From positions 1-64,000 of the forward strand of contig CAVRDK010000005.1 in NCBI GenBank assembly GCA_963719855.1: 64,000 bases of DNA, in the 5' to 3' direction. The notes under the pieces are model-generated. The model had not been told where the DNA came from. It ran no database searches and worked only from the letters and a program-made list of their open reading frames with translations. How positions within the stretch are numbered: position 1 is the stretch's first letter; the number at the start of each line of letters is the position of its first letter. Source of the DNA: CAIQPV01 sp963719855. Lineage in GTDB: Bacteria > Pseudomonadota > Gammaproteobacteria > Burkholderiales > Gallionellaceae. A program made the position numbers and the translations under genes. Below, piece after piece: positions 7,736-16,838 of the stretch.

Positions 7736-10700
7736 ATGAAAGCATTGCTGGATTTGTTCAGACAGGTAACGCAAAAGGAAGAGTTCGACGCGATCAAGAT
7801 CGGGTTGGCTTCGCCGGAGAAAATCCGTTCCTGGTCCTACGGCGAAGTGAAGAAGCCGGAAACCATTAACTATCGCACCTTCAAACCGGAGCGGGACGGC
7901 CTGTTCTGCGCCAAGATATTCGGCCCGACCAAGGACTACGAGTGTCTGTGCGGCAAGTACAAGCGCCTCAAACATCGCGGCGTGATTTGCGAGAAGTGCG
8001 GCGTGGAAGTGACGCTGTCCAAAGTGCGTCGCGAACGCATGGGTCATATTGAACTGGCTAGCCCGGTTGCCCACATCTGGTTTCTGAAGTCGCTGCCATC
8101 GCGCTTGGGCATGGTGCTGGACATGACGCTGCGCGACATCGAGCGCGTACTGTATTTTGAAGCCTATGTGGTGACCGAACCCGGCATGACCCCGCTGAAT
8201 CGCGGTCAGTTGCTGTCCGAGGATGACTACCTCGCCAAGCTGGAAGAATTTGGCGATGAGTTTTCTGCCGTGATGGGCGCGGAAGGTGTACGCGCATTGT
8301 TGCGCGCGCTGGATGTGCCCGCTGAAGTAGAAAAGATTCGCGCCGAACTGGAAGCGACCAGCTCCGAAACCAAGATCAAGAAATACGCCAAGCGCCTGAA
8401 GATTCTCGAGGCGTTTGTGTCTTCCGGTATCAAGCCGGAGTGGATGGTCATGACGGTATTGCCGGTATTGCCGCCGGAACTGCGTCCGCTGGTGCCGCTG
8501 GACGGCGGACGTTTTGCGACTTCCGATTTGAACGATCTGTATCGCCGCGTGATCAACCGTAATAACCGCTTGAAGCGTTTGCTGGAATTGAAAGCGCCGG
8601 AAATCATCGTGCGCAACGAAAAGCGCATGTTGCAGGAATCAGTGGATTCGCTGCTGGACAATGGTCGTCGCGGCAAGGCGATGACCGGCGCCAACAAGCG
8701 CCCGCTGAAATCTCTGGCCGATATGATCAAGGGCAAGGGCGGTCGTTTCCGCCAGAACTTGCTGGGCAAGCGCGTGGATTATTCCGGACGTTCAGTGATC
8801 GTGGTGGGGCCGCAATTGAAATTGCACCAATGCGGCCTGCCCAAGAAAATGGCGCTGGAATTGTTCAAGCCGTTTATTTTTCACAAGCTGGAAGTCCTCG
8901 GTCTGGCCACTACCATCAAGGCAGGCAAGCGCATGGTGGAAGCGGAAGAACCGGTGGTATGGGACATACTGGAAGATGTGATCCGCGAGCATCCGGTGAT
9001 GCTGAACCGTGCGCCTACTTTGCACCGTCTGGGCATCCAGGCATTTGAGCCGATCCTGATTGAAGGCAAGGCGATCCAGTTGCATCCGCTGGTGTGTACC
9101 GCATTCAACGCCGACTTCGACGGTGACCAGATGGCGGTACACGTGCCATTGTCGCTGGAAGCGCAGATGGAATGCCGCACCCTGATGCTGGCCTCCAATA
9201 ACGTGCTGTCGCCCGCTAACGGCGAACCGATTATTGTTCCATCGCAGGATATCGTACTGGGCCTGTATTACATGACACGCGAGAAAATTGGCGCATTAGG
9301 CGAAGGCTCGATGTTTGCCAACGTGTCCGAAGCGTTGCGTGCCTATGAGTCCGGACATACTGACCTGCAAGCCAAGGTGGTGGTGCGTATCAAGGAAATG
9401 CACGCCGACGACAACGGTGTACATCAGGAAAAACTCACCCGCTACGAAACCACAGTGGGGCGTTCCATCCTGTCGGAAATATTACCTGCGGGTCTGCCGT
9501 TCAGCCTGATTAACAAGGCGCTCAAGAAAAAGGAAATCTCGCGTCTGATCAACACCAGCTTCCGCCGTTGTGGTCTGCGCGACACGGTGATCATGGCGGA
9601 TAAACTGATGTCCACCGGTTTTACTTATGCGACCCGTGCCGGCATCTCGATCTGTCTGGACGATATGCTGGTGCCGCCGCAGAAGAACGAGCTGATCGGC
9701 GCAGCGGAAAAAGAAGTGCATGAGATCGACGTGCAATACACCTCCGGCCTGGTAACCCAGGGCGAACGCTACAACAAGGTGGTGGACATCTGGGGGCGCA
9801 CCGGTGACATCGTGGCTAAAGCCATGATGGATCAGTTGGGCAGCGAGCCGGTGGTCGACCGTGCCACAGGCGAAGTGCGCACCGACAAGAAGGGCAAGGT
9901 CGTGATGCAGGAGTCGTTCAACTCTATCTACATGATGGCTGACTCCGGCGCGCGTGGTTCCGCTGCACAGATTCGCCAGTTGGCAGGTATGCGCGGTCTG
10001 ATGGCCAAGCCGGATGGCTCCATCATCGAAACGCCTATCACCGCGAACTTCCGCGAGGGCTTGAACATGTTGCAGTACTTCATTTCGACCCACGGCGCGC
10101 GTAAGGGCCTGGCCGATACCGCGTTGAAGACTGCGAACTCGGGTTACCTGACGCGCCGTCTGGTGGACGTGACGCAGGATCTGGTGGTGATTGAGGACGA
10201 TTGCGGTACGACCACTGGAGCCTCGTTCAAGGCACTGGTTGAAGGTGGTGAAGTGATCGAGGCATTACGTGAGCGCATCCTTGGTCGCGTCGCCACTACA
10301 GACATTGTCAACCCTGAAACCGGCGAGACCCTGTATGAAGCAGGTATGCTGCTCGACGAAGATATGGTGGAAACCATCGAGTCGCTGGGTGTGGATGAAG
10401 TGCATGTGCGCACCCCGCTGACCTGTGAAACCCGTTATGGCCTGTGCGCCAAGTGTTATGGCCGCGACCTGGGTCGCGGCGGCCTGGTGAATAAGGGCGA
10501 GGCGGTCGGTGTAATCGCCGCGCAGTCCATCGGCGAACCGGGCACCCAGTTAACCATGCGTACGTTCCACATCGGCGGCGCGGCATCGCGTACCGTGGTG
10601 GCCAGCCAAGTCGAAAGCAAGTCCAATGGTTTGATGAAGTACAGCGCGAACATGCGTACTGTCAGCACCGCACGCAACGAATTGGTGGTGGTAGCACGCA

Positions 10701-11968
10701 GCGGCGAACTGATGGTGACCGATGACCATGGGCGCGAGCGCGAACGTCATAAGGTGCCTTACGGCGCGATGTTGACCGTGCGTGAGGGTAGTGCTGTGCG
10801 TGCCGGTGAAGTATTGGCTACATGGGATCCGCACACCCGTCCTATCGTTACCGAATATGCAGGTCGCGTGCGCTTCGAAAATGTGGAAGAGGGCGCTACT
10901 GTAGCCAAGCAGATTGATGAAGTGACCGGATTATCCACCTTGGTGGTGATTGACCCCAAGCGTGCCGGAACGCAAGGTAAGGGTGCGTTGCGTCCATTAG
11001 TGCGACTGCTTGATGATGAAGGCAATGAAATCAAGATTGCCGGCACCGATCTGTCAATTTCGGTGACTTTCCAGACCGGCAGTATTATTACTGTGGAGGA
11101 CGGTCAGCATGTTGGTGTAGGCGATGTGCTGGCACGCATTCCGCAGGAAAGCAGTAAAACCCGCGACATTACCGGCGGTTTGCCGCGTGTGGCGGAATTG
11201 TTCGAAGGGCGTTCCCCCAAGGATGCAGGCATGTTGGCCGAGGTGACCGGCACGGCATCGTTCGGCAAGGACACCAAAGGCAAGCAGCGCCTGGTTATTA
11301 CCGATGTGGAAGGCGTGGCGCACGAGTTTCTGATTACCAAGGACAAGCATGTTCTGGTGCATGACGGTCAAGTGGTGAACCAGGGCGAAATGATTGTGGA
11401 TGGACCTTCTGACCCGCACGACATCCTGCGTTTGCTGGGTGTGGCGGCCTTGGCGCGTTATATCACCGACGAAGTGCAGGACGTGTACCGTTTGCAAGGC
11501 GTGAAAATCAACGACAAGCACATCGAGGTGATCGTGCGCCAGATGCTGCGCCGTGTACAGATTCTGGATGCGGGTGACACCACATTCATTCCGAAGGAGC
11601 AGGTCGAACGCGCCGAGTTGTTGCAGGAAAATGAGCGTGTGGTGGCAGAGGGCAAGCAACCGGCAACTTTTGAATATATGTTGCTGGGCATCACCAAGGC
11701 TTCCTTGTCTACCGATTCGTTCATCTCTGCGGCTTCTTTCCAGGAAACCACGCGCGTGCTAACTGAGGCCGCAATCATGGGCAAGAAGGATGATCTGCGC
11801 GGGCTGAAGGAAAACGTAATTGTTGGCCGCCTGATCCCGGCTGGCACCGGATTGGCGTACCATACCACTCGTCGCAGGCAGCGTTTAGGGTTGGATATGG
11901 CGCCAGCGACGGTGCTGGGCGAGGGTGATCAGCCGACAGAGTCGCAGGACAATGCGCAGCCTGCTTGA
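7736..11968 (+). CDS. rpoC: RNA polymerase subunit beta'
   Basis: RpoC carries the catalytic magnesium site of RNA polymerase. The 1410-residue product has the N-terminal zinc site (CLCGKYKR then CEKCG, near residues 70-90). The absolutely conserved catalytic NADFDGDQMAVH lies near residue 460. The bridge-helix and trigger-loop region follows, and a second four-cysteine zinc site lies near residues 890-907 (CETRYGLCAKCYGRDLG). It starts at ATG after AAAGGAG. Its TGA stop codon lies inside the -35 hexamer of the str-operon promoter. Confidence 0.99.
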   Translation: MKALLDLFRQVTQKEEFDAIKIGLASPEKIRSWSYGEVKKPETINYRTFKPERDGLFCAKIFGPTKDYECLCGKYKRLKHRGVICEKCGVEVTLSKVRRERMGHIELASPVAHIWFLKSLPSRLGMVLDMTLRDIERVLYFEAYVVTEPGMTPLNRGQLLSEDDYLAKLEEFGDEFSAVMGAEGVRALLRALDVPAEVEKIRAELEATSSETKIKKYAKRLKILEAFVSSGIKPEWMVMTVLPVLPPELRPLVPLDGGRFATSDLNDLYRRVINRNNRLKRLLELKAPEIIVRNEKRMLQESVDSLLDNGRRGKAMTGANKRPLKSLADMIKGKGGRFRQNLLGKRVDYSGRSVIVVGPQLKLHQCGLPKKMALELFKPFIFHKLEVLGLATTIKAGKRMVEAEEPVVWDILEDVIREHPVMLNRAPTLHRLGIQAFEPILIEGKAIQLHPLVCTAFNADFDGDQMAVHVPLSLEAQMECRTLMLASNNVLSPANGEPIIVPSQDIVLGLYYMTREKIGALGEGSMFANVSEALRAYESGHTDLQAKVVVRIKEMHADDNGVHQEKLTRYETTVGRSILSEILPAGLPFSLINKALKKKEISRLINTSFRRCGLRDTVIMADKLMSTGFTYATRAGISICLDDMLVPPQKNELIGAAEKEVHEIDVQYTSGLVTQGERYNKVVDIWGRTGDIVAKAMMDQLGSEPVVDRATGEVRTDKKGKVVMQESFNSIYMMADSGARGSAAQIRQLAGMRGLMAKPDGSIIETPITANFREGLNMLQYFISTHGARKGLADTALKTANSGYLTRRLVDVTQDLVVIEDDCGTTTGASFKALVEGGEVIEALRERILGRVATTDIVNPETGETLYEAGMLLDEDMVETIESLGVDEVHVRTPLTCETRYGLCAKCYGRDLGRGGLVNKGEAVGVIAAQSIGEPGTQLTMRTFHIGGAASRTVVASQVESKSNGLMKYSANMRTVSTARNELVVVARSGELMVTDDHGRERERHKVPYGAMLTVREGSAVRAGEVLATWDPHTRPIVTEYAGRVRFENVEEGATVAKQIDEVTGLSTLVVIDPKRAGTQGKGALRPLVRLLDDEGNEIKIAGTDLSISVTFQTGSIITVEDGQHVGVGDVLARIPQESSKTRDITGGLPRVAELFEGRSPKDAGMLAEVTGTASFGKDTKGKQRLVITDVEGVAHEFLITKDKHVLVHDGQVVNQGEMIVDGPSDPHDILRLLGVAALARYITDEVQDVYRLQGVKINDKHIEVIVRQMLRRVQILDAGDTTFIPKEQVERAELLQENERVVAEGKQPATFEYMLLGITKASLSTDSFISAASFQETTRVLTEAAIMGKKDDLRGLKENVIVGRLIPAGTGLAYHTTRRRQRLGLDMAPATVLGEGDQPTESQDNAQPA

Positions 11969-11993
11969 CAGTTGGGGCTTTCCTCAATAGAAT
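11965..11993 (+). promoter_or_regulatory. Sigma70 promoter of the str operon
   Basis: TTGACA (11965-11970), a 17-base spacer and TAGAAT (11988-11993) form a near-consensus housekeeping promoter, followed by GCGCGG. The -35 box overlaps the rpoC stop codon. The GC-rich discriminator is typical of promoters repressed by ppGpp/DksA during stringent control. That regulation is inferred. Confidence 0.85.
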
Positions 11994-12006
11994 GCGCGGT
12001 CTTTTT

Positions 12007-12055
12007 AGCCGTCACGGCGAGATGAAGCAGTGTTGCTGTGACGGCTGTTGTTTTT
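12007..12055 (+). terminator. Hairpin with T-rich tail in the str leader
   Basis: AGCCGTCAC (12007-12015) pairs perfectly with GTGACGGCT (12038-12046), followed by GTTGTTTTT. It lies downstream of the promoter at 11965. It can end read-through from rpoC and would also be met by str-operon transcripts a few bases after initiation, so attenuation is possible. Confidence 0.6.
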
Positions 12056-12109
12056 GCATCATATTGATCCATAAGAATTTTAGGGATATTTAAGGGATAT
12101 TTTGAAATC

Positions 12110-12487
12110 ATGCCAACCGTAAATCAGTTAGTTCGCAAGGGCCGTACGGCCGAGCCTGTAAAGAGCAAAGTTCCTGCGCTTGCAGGTAGTCCGCAGAAGC
12201 GCGGCGTATGCACCCGCGTATATACCACTACGCCGAAAAAACCGAACTCTGCTTTGCGCAAGGTTGCCAAGGTTCGCCTTACCAATGGTTTCGAGGTGAT
12301 CTCCTACATCGGTGGTGAAGGCCACAACTTGCAAGAGCACTCGGTGGTATTGATACGCGGCGGTCGTGTGAAGGATTTGCCGGGTGTACGTTACCACACC
12401 GTTCGCGGCAGTCTGGATACTGCTGGCGTGAAAGACCGCAAGCAGTCGCGTTCCAAGTACGGCGCGAAGCGTCCCAAGAAAGCTTAA
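12110..12487 (+). CDS. rpsL: 30S ribosomal protein S12
   Basis: S12 lies at the decoding centre and controls accuracy. The 125-residue product carries the streptomycin-determining segments in wild-type form: TTTPKKPNSAL (Lys43 and Lys44 counting Met) and GGRVKDLPGVRYH. Streptomycin sensitivity would be expected from this gene alone. It is the first gene of the str operon, about 110 bases after its promoter. The gap to rpsG contains a MITE-like repeat, unlike the compact E. coli operon. Confidence 0.98.
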   Translation: MPTVNQLVRKGRTAEPVKSKVPALAGSPQKRGVCTRVYTTTPKKPNSALRKVAKVRLTNGFEVISYIGGEGHNLQEHSVVLIRGGRVKDLPGVRYHTVRGSLDTAGVKDRKQSRSKYGAKRPKKA

Positions 12488-12499
12488 GTTTTAAGTTAA

Positions 12500-12633
12500 G
12501 AGCGTCTCTAAAATTCAGAGTTCGCCCAAATGCAAGGCGCGGAAAAAATTTCGCCGCGCCGCATATGTTTTATATGTAAGCAAGAAATTTTTCTCCGCAA
12601 CGCAGCAGTTGGGATGAAATGTGAATTTTAAGT
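12500..12633. repeat. MITE-like palindromic repeat inside the str operon
   Basis: The ends GTCTCTAAAATTCAG and CTGAATTTTA-like (GTGAATTTTAAG) form imperfect terminal inverted repeats. Inside, GCAAGGCGCGGAAAAAATTT is mirrored by AAATTTTTCTCCGCAACGC. The order CAAGGCGCG (12533), CGCATAT (12560), GCAACGCAG (12597) matches the reverse complement of the repeats at 52371-52511 and 53299-53501, so all three look like divergent members of one non-autonomous family. It sits between rpsL and rpsG. Confidence 0.65.
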
Positions 12634-12666
12634 AATTTAATTAGCCTGATAACACGAGGTTTAGAC

Positions 12667-13137
12667 ATGCCAAGACGTAGAGAAGTCCCCAAGCGCGAAG
12701 TCCTGCCGGATCCAAAGTATGGCAATCAGGATCTTTCCAAGTTCGTAAATGTCCTGATGACGGCTGGCAAGAAGTCTGTTGCTGAGCGCATTCTTTACGG
12801 TGCTTTGGAGCAAGTCGTGAAAAAGAGCGGCAAAGACCCGATTGAAGTATTTAATCTGGCGCTGACCAATGTCAAGCCTCAGGTTGAGGTAAAGAGCCGT
12901 CGTGTCGGCGGTGCCAATTATCAAGTTCCGGTCGAAGTTCGTCCTTCCCGCCGTATGGCATTGGCGATGCGCTGGCTGAAGGATTTTGCGCGCAAGCGTG
13001 GCGAAAAATCCATGGGCATGCGTCTGGCGGGTGAGTTGATCGATGCGTCCGAAGGGCGTGGCGGCGCAGTCAAGAAGCGTGAAGAAGTGCATCGTATGGC
13101 TGAAGCCAACAAGGCATTCTCGCATTTCCGATTTTAA
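12667..13137 (+). CDS. rpsG: 30S ribosomal protein S7
   Basis: S7 nucleates assembly of the 30S head and contacts E-site tRNA. The 156-residue product has the expected start (MPRRREVPKREVLPDPKYG) and the rRNA-binding core (VGGANYQVPVEVRPSRRMAL). The start ATG follows CACGAGG. In E. coli S7 is the translational repressor of the str operon and binds the rpsL-rpsG gap. Here that gap is occupied by a repeat, so the binding site would have to be reorganised or lost (inference). Confidence 0.97.
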   Translation: MPRRREVPKREVLPDPKYGNQDLSKFVNVLMTAGKKSVAERILYGALEQVVKKSGKDPIEVFNLALTNVKPQVEVKSRRVGGANYQVPVEVRPSRRMALAMRWLKDFARKRGEKSMGMRLAGELIDASEGRGGAVKKREEVHRMAEANKAFSHFRF

Positions 13138-13140
13138 TTT

Positions 13141-13203
13141 GAGCTTGTAGCTTGTAGTGAGTAGCAAAACCGGGTTGGCTACAAGCCACCAACTACAGGC
13201 TTC
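13141..13203. repeat. CTTGTAG-type palindromic repeat between rpsG and fusA
   Basis: The left arm is built of AGCTTGTAG words and the right arm contains GGCTACAAGCC and ACTACAGGCTT, around AAAACCGGGTTGG. Related palindromes with GAGCTTGTAGC and GCTACAAGCT lie at 54622-54678 and 55743-55800. It may form a hairpin in the operon mRNA. Confidence 0.55.
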
Positions 13204-13241
13204 AAACCCCAGCTTAATAATAATTTAGTTAGGTAGCTACC

Positions 13242-15338
13242 GTGGCACGTAAAACACCAATTGAGCGATACCGCAATATCGGCATCAGCGCGCATATCGA
13301 TGCGGGCAAAACCACGACTACAGAACGTGTTCTGTTCTATACCGGCGTATCCCACAAAATCGGCGAGGTGCATGATGGCGCCGCCGTGATGGACTGGATG
13401 GAGCAAGAGCAAGAACGTGGTATTACCATCACTTCTGCTGCGACGACCTGTTACTGGAAGGGGATGGACAAGAACTATCCTGAACACCGGATTAACATCA
13501 TCGATACCCCGGGGCACGTGGACTTCACTATTGAAGTTGAGCGCTCGATGCGTGTGCTGGATGGCGCTTGCATGGTGTATTGCGCGGTCGGTGGCGTGCA
13601 GCCGCAGTCGGAGACGGTGTGGCGTCAGGCCAACAAGTACGGTGTGCCGCGTCTGGCTTTCGTCAACAAGATGGATCGTTCCGGTGCGAACTTTTTCAAG
13701 GTGTATGACCAGATGAAGGTGCGTTTGCGCGCCAACGTCATTGCCATTCAAATACCGATTGGTGCGGAAGAAAAATTCGAAGGCGTGGTCGATCTGATTC
13801 GCATGAAAGCCATCTACTGGGATGACTCTACGCAAGGCATGAAGTTCGAGTTGCGTGATATTCCGGCCGATTTGCTGGCAACGGCAAAAGAGTGGCGCGA
13901 GAAAATGGTGGAGAGCGCCGCCGAAGCCAACGAAGAGATGATGAATAAGTATCTCGAAACTGGAGACTTGTCCGAAGCTGAAATCAAGCAGTGCTTGCGT
14001 ACTCGCACCATCGCCGGGGAAATAGTGCCGATGTTGTGCGGTTCTGCTTTCAAGAATAAGGGCGTGCAGGCCATGCTGGATGCTGTGCTTGACTACCTGC
14101 CTGCCCCGACGGATATTCCGCCGGTGAAAGGTGAACTGGAAGACGAAACTATCGGTGAACGCAAGGCGAGTGACGATGAGCCGTTCGCTGCGTTGGCGTT
14201 CAAGATTATGACTGACCCGTTTGTCGGCCAGCTGATTTTCTTCCGCGTGTATTCAGGCATGCTTAAATCGGGCGACACGATTTTCAACCCGATCAAGAAC
14301 AAGAAAGAACGTATCGGTCGTATTTTGCTGATGCACGCGAACGAGCGTGAAGAAATCAAGGAAGTATATGCCGGTGACATAGCCGCTGCAGTCGGTCTGA
14401 AAGATGCGACTACAGGCGATACGCTGTGCGATCCGTCCAAAGTGATTACTCTGGAACGCATGGTGTTTCCGGAGCCGGTGATTCACGTTGCAGTAGAGCC
14501 GAAGACCAAGGCGGACCAAGAGAAAATGGGTATGGCGCTGAATCGTCTGGCGCAGGAAGACCCGTCTTTCCGCGTGCGCTCCGATGAGGAATCGGGACAG
14601 ACTATTATTTCCGGTATGGGCGAGTTACATCTGGAAGTTCTGGTTGAACGCATGAAGCGCGAGTTCGGTGTGGAAGCTAATGTGGGTGCGCCGCAAGTGG
14701 CGTATCGCGAAGCTATTCGCAAGGCGGTTGAAGTTGAAGGTAAATTTGTCAAACAGTCTGGTGGTCGTGGTCAGTACGGTCATGTCTGGTTGAAGATCGA
14801 GCCAAACGAAACGGGCAAAGGCTTCGAGTTTGTGGACGCCATCAAGGGTGGCACCGTGCCGCGTGAATTTATTCCCGCTGTCAGGAAGGGCTTGGAAGAT
14901 ACGTTGCCGAACGGCGTGCTGGCCGGCTTCCCGGTTGTGGATGTTAAGGTCACGCTGTTTGACGGCTCCTACCACGACGTTGACTCCAACGAAAACGCCT
15001 TCAAGATGGCGGCTTCGATGGGCTTCAAGGATGGTATGCGCAAAGCCAGTCCGGTGCTGCTTGAGCCGATGATGTCGGTGGAAGTGGAAACACCTGAAGA
15101 TTACACTGGTACAGTGATGGGCGACCTGTCCTCCCGCCGTGGCATGGTGCAAGGCATGGACGACATGGCAGGTGGTGGTAAGGTGGTGAAGGCCGAGGTT
15201 CCGTTGGCGGAAATGTTCGGTTATTCCACTGCGTTGCGTTCCGCGACTCAGGGGCGCGCTACTTACACGATGGAGTTTAAGCACTACACCGAAGCGCCAA
15301 AAAATGTGGCCGAAGCGGTGATGAGCAGCAGGAAATAA
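13242..15338 (+). CDS. fusA: Elongation factor G
   Basis: EF-G is the GTPase that drives ribosomal translocation and, with RRF, ribosome recycling. The 698-residue product starts at GTG (MARKTPIERYRN). The GTPase motifs are complete: AHIDAGKTTTTE (P-loop), RGITITSA (switch I), DTPGHVDF (G3), NKMDRSGA (G4) and GSAFKNKG (G5). The C-terminal domain IV segment SGGRGQYGHVWLKIEP is present. Length is slightly below the E. coli 704. It is the third gene of the str operon, flanked by repeats on both sides. Confidence 0.98.
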   Translation: MARKTPIERYRNIGISAHIDAGKTTTTERVLFYTGVSHKIGEVHDGAAVMDWMEQEQERGITITSAATTCYWKGMDKNYPEHRINIIDTPGHVDFTIEVERSMRVLDGACMVYCAVGGVQPQSETVWRQANKYGVPRLAFVNKMDRSGANFFKVYDQMKVRLRANVIAIQIPIGAEEKFEGVVDLIRMKAIYWDDSTQGMKFELRDIPADLLATAKEWREKMVESAAEANEEMMNKYLETGDLSEAEIKQCLRTRTIAGEIVPMLCGSAFKNKGVQAMLDAVLDYLPAPTDIPPVKGELEDETIGERKASDDEPFAALAFKIMTDPFVGQLIFFRVYSGMLKSGDTIFNPIKNKKERIGRILLMHANEREEIKEVYAGDIAAAVGLKDATTGDTLCDPSKVITLERMVFPEPVIHVAVEPKTKADQEKMGMALNRLAQEDPSFRVRSDEESGQTIISGMGELHLEVLVERMKREFGVEANVGAPQVAYREAIRKAVEVEGKFVKQSGGRGQYGHVWLKIEPNETGKGFEFVDAIKGGTVPREFIPAVRKGLEDTLPNGVLAGFPVVDVKVTLFDGSYHDVDSNENAFKMAASMGFKDGMRKASPVLLEPMMSVEVETPEDYTGTVMGDLSSRRGMVQGMDDMAGGGKVVKAEVPLAEMFGYSTALRSATQGRATYTMEFKHYTEAPKNVAEAVMSSRK

Positions 15339-15343
15339 AAAGC

Positions 15344-15426
15344 AGTCGTTATGACGTTAGTCGTTAGTTGTTAGTTAAAACCAACTGCTAACCAGCAACT
15401 AGAGACTAACAGTCAATAACTGTTAG
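15344..15426. repeat. GTTAGT-type palindromic repeat between fusA and tuf
   Basis: The left arm repeats GTTAGT/GTTAGTTG words and the right arm carries AACTGCTAACC, AACTAGAGACTAAC and AACTGTTAG, around TTAAAACCAA. It resembles the other word-repeat palindromes of this region in design but not in sequence. Confidence 0.5.
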
Positions 15427-15460
15427 ATACAGAAACAACTATTAGATAGAGGCGATAATC

Positions 15461-16651
15461 ATGGCAAAGAGTAAATTTGAACGTACGAAGCCCCACGTAA
15501 ACGTGGGCACCATCGGTCACGTGGACCATGGCAAGACGACCTTGACGGCGGCGATCACGACCGTGCTGTCGAAGAAGTTTGGCGGCGAAGCCAAGGCTTA
15601 TGATCAGATTGACGCGGCACCGGAAGAAAAGGCGCGCGGCATCACGATCAACACCGCCCACGTCGAATACGAAACGGCCAACCGCCACTACGCTCACGTT
15701 GACTGCCCCGGCCACGCCGACTACATCAAGAACATGATTACCGGCGCTGCCCAGATGGACGGCGCGATTCTGGTCGTGTCCGCCGCTGACGGTCCGATGC
15801 CGCAGACCCGCGAGCACATCCTGCTCGCTCGTCAAGTTGGCGTACCCTACATCATCGTCTACATGAACAAAGCCGACATGGTGGATGACGCCGAACTGCT
15901 GGAACTGGTCGAAATGGAAGTGCGCGAACTGCTCACCAAATACGACTTCCCTGGCGACGACACTCCCATTATTATCGGCAGCGCACTCAAGGCATTGCAG
16001 GGAGACCAATCCGAAATGGGCGAGCCCTCCATCTTCCGTCTGGCAGAAGCGCTGGATACCTATATTCCCCCGCCTGAGCGTGCACTGGACGGCGCCTTCC
16101 TGATGCCCGTGGAAGACGTATTCTCCATCTCTGGTCGCGGCACTGTGGTGACCGGTCGTATTGAGCGCGGCATCGTCAAGGTTGGTGAAGAACTCGAAAT
16201 CGTTGGTATCAAACCTACGCTCAAGACCACCTGCACCGGCGTCGAAATGTTTCGCAAACTGTTGGATCAAGGTCAGGCAGGCGACAACGTCGGCGTACTG
16301 TTGCGCGGCACCAAGCGCGAAGAAGTCGAGCGCGGTCAAGTGCTGTGCAAGCCGGGATCGATCAAGCCGCACACCAAGTTTACGGCTGAAATCTACGTTC
16401 TGAGCAAGGACGAAGGTGGCCGTCACACCCCGTTCTTCCAGGGCTACCGTCCGCAGTTCTACTTCCGCACCACCGACGTAACCGGCGCGGTTGAGTTGCC
16501 GGCAGGCACCGAAATGGTGATGCCGGGCGACAACGTGTCGGTAACGGTTGCGCTGATTGCCCCGATTGCGATGGAAGAAGGTTTGCGCTTCGCTATTCGC
16601 GAAGGCGGCCGTACCGTCGGCGCGGGTGTGGTTGCGAAGATCATCGAGTAG
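15461..16651 (+). CDS. tuf: Elongation factor Tu
   Basis: EF-Tu delivers aminoacyl-tRNA to the ribosome as a GTP complex. The 396-residue product has GHVDHGKTTL (P-loop), RGITINTAHVEY (switch I), DCPGHADYIKNM (G3), NKADMVDD (G4) and the SALKALQG segment (G5), followed by two beta-barrel domains. Codon use is markedly biased to strong codons, as expected for a very highly expressed gene. It ends the str operon and is followed by a purine-rich repeat and the S10 promoter. Confidence 0.98.
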   Translation: MAKSKFERTKPHVNVGTIGHVDHGKTTLTAAITTVLSKKFGGEAKAYDQIDAAPEEKARGITINTAHVEYETANRHYAHVDCPGHADYIKNMITGAAQMDGAILVVSAADGPMPQTREHILLARQVGVPYIIVYMNKADMVDDAELLELVEMEVRELLTKYDFPGDDTPIIIGSALKALQGDQSEMGEPSIFRLAEALDTYIPPPERALDGAFLMPVEDVFSISGRGTVVTGRIERGIVKVGEELEIVGIKPTLKTTCTGVEMFRKLLDQGQAGDNVGVLLRGTKREEVERGQVLCKPGSIKPHTKFTAEIYVLSKDEGGRHTPFFQGYRPQFYFRTTDVTGAVELPAGTEMVMPGDNVSVTVALIAPIAMEEGLRFAIREGGRTVGAGVVAKIIE

Positions 16652-16656
16652 AGAAA

Positions 16657-16710
16657 CAAGAAGGGCAGGGGAGGAGGGGCTGACCCTTCTCCCTTTGTAC
16701 TTTCCTGCTC
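16657..16710. repeat. Purine/pyrimidine inverted repeat after tuf
   Basis: AAGAAGGGCAGGGGAGGAGGGGC is mirrored by the pyrimidine-rich CCCTTCTCCC and CTTTCCTGCTC segments around TGA. It resembles the elements at 15-74 and 1066-1146. It directly follows the tuf stop codon and could serve as the str-operon terminator. Confidence 0.5.
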
Positions 16711-16719
16711 AAGTTTTAT

Positions 16720-16748
16720 TTGCAAAGATTGTTGAGTAAGACTACAAT
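16720..16748 (+). promoter_or_regulatory. Sigma70-type promoter of the S10 operon
   Basis: TTGCAA (16720-16725), 17 bases and TACAAT (16743-16748) are followed by GCGCGCC. The -10 and discriminator match the str and rplN promoters. The leader to rpsJ contains a 9-base direct repeat GCCCTCGCG (16753-16761 and 16769-16777). Confidence 0.75.
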
Positions 16749-16838
16749 GCGCGCCCTCGCGGGGTTCCGCCCTCGCGATTTCGTTCTTTAATCCGCAGTC
16801 GGCATGTAATGTCAGGCTGCAAAAGTAGAGTGGATATT

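Noticed and set aside
15413..16426. 337-codon minus-strand frame over tuf
   Set aside because: Antisense shadow of tuf. The coding strand has an intact EF-Tu with all GTPase motifs.
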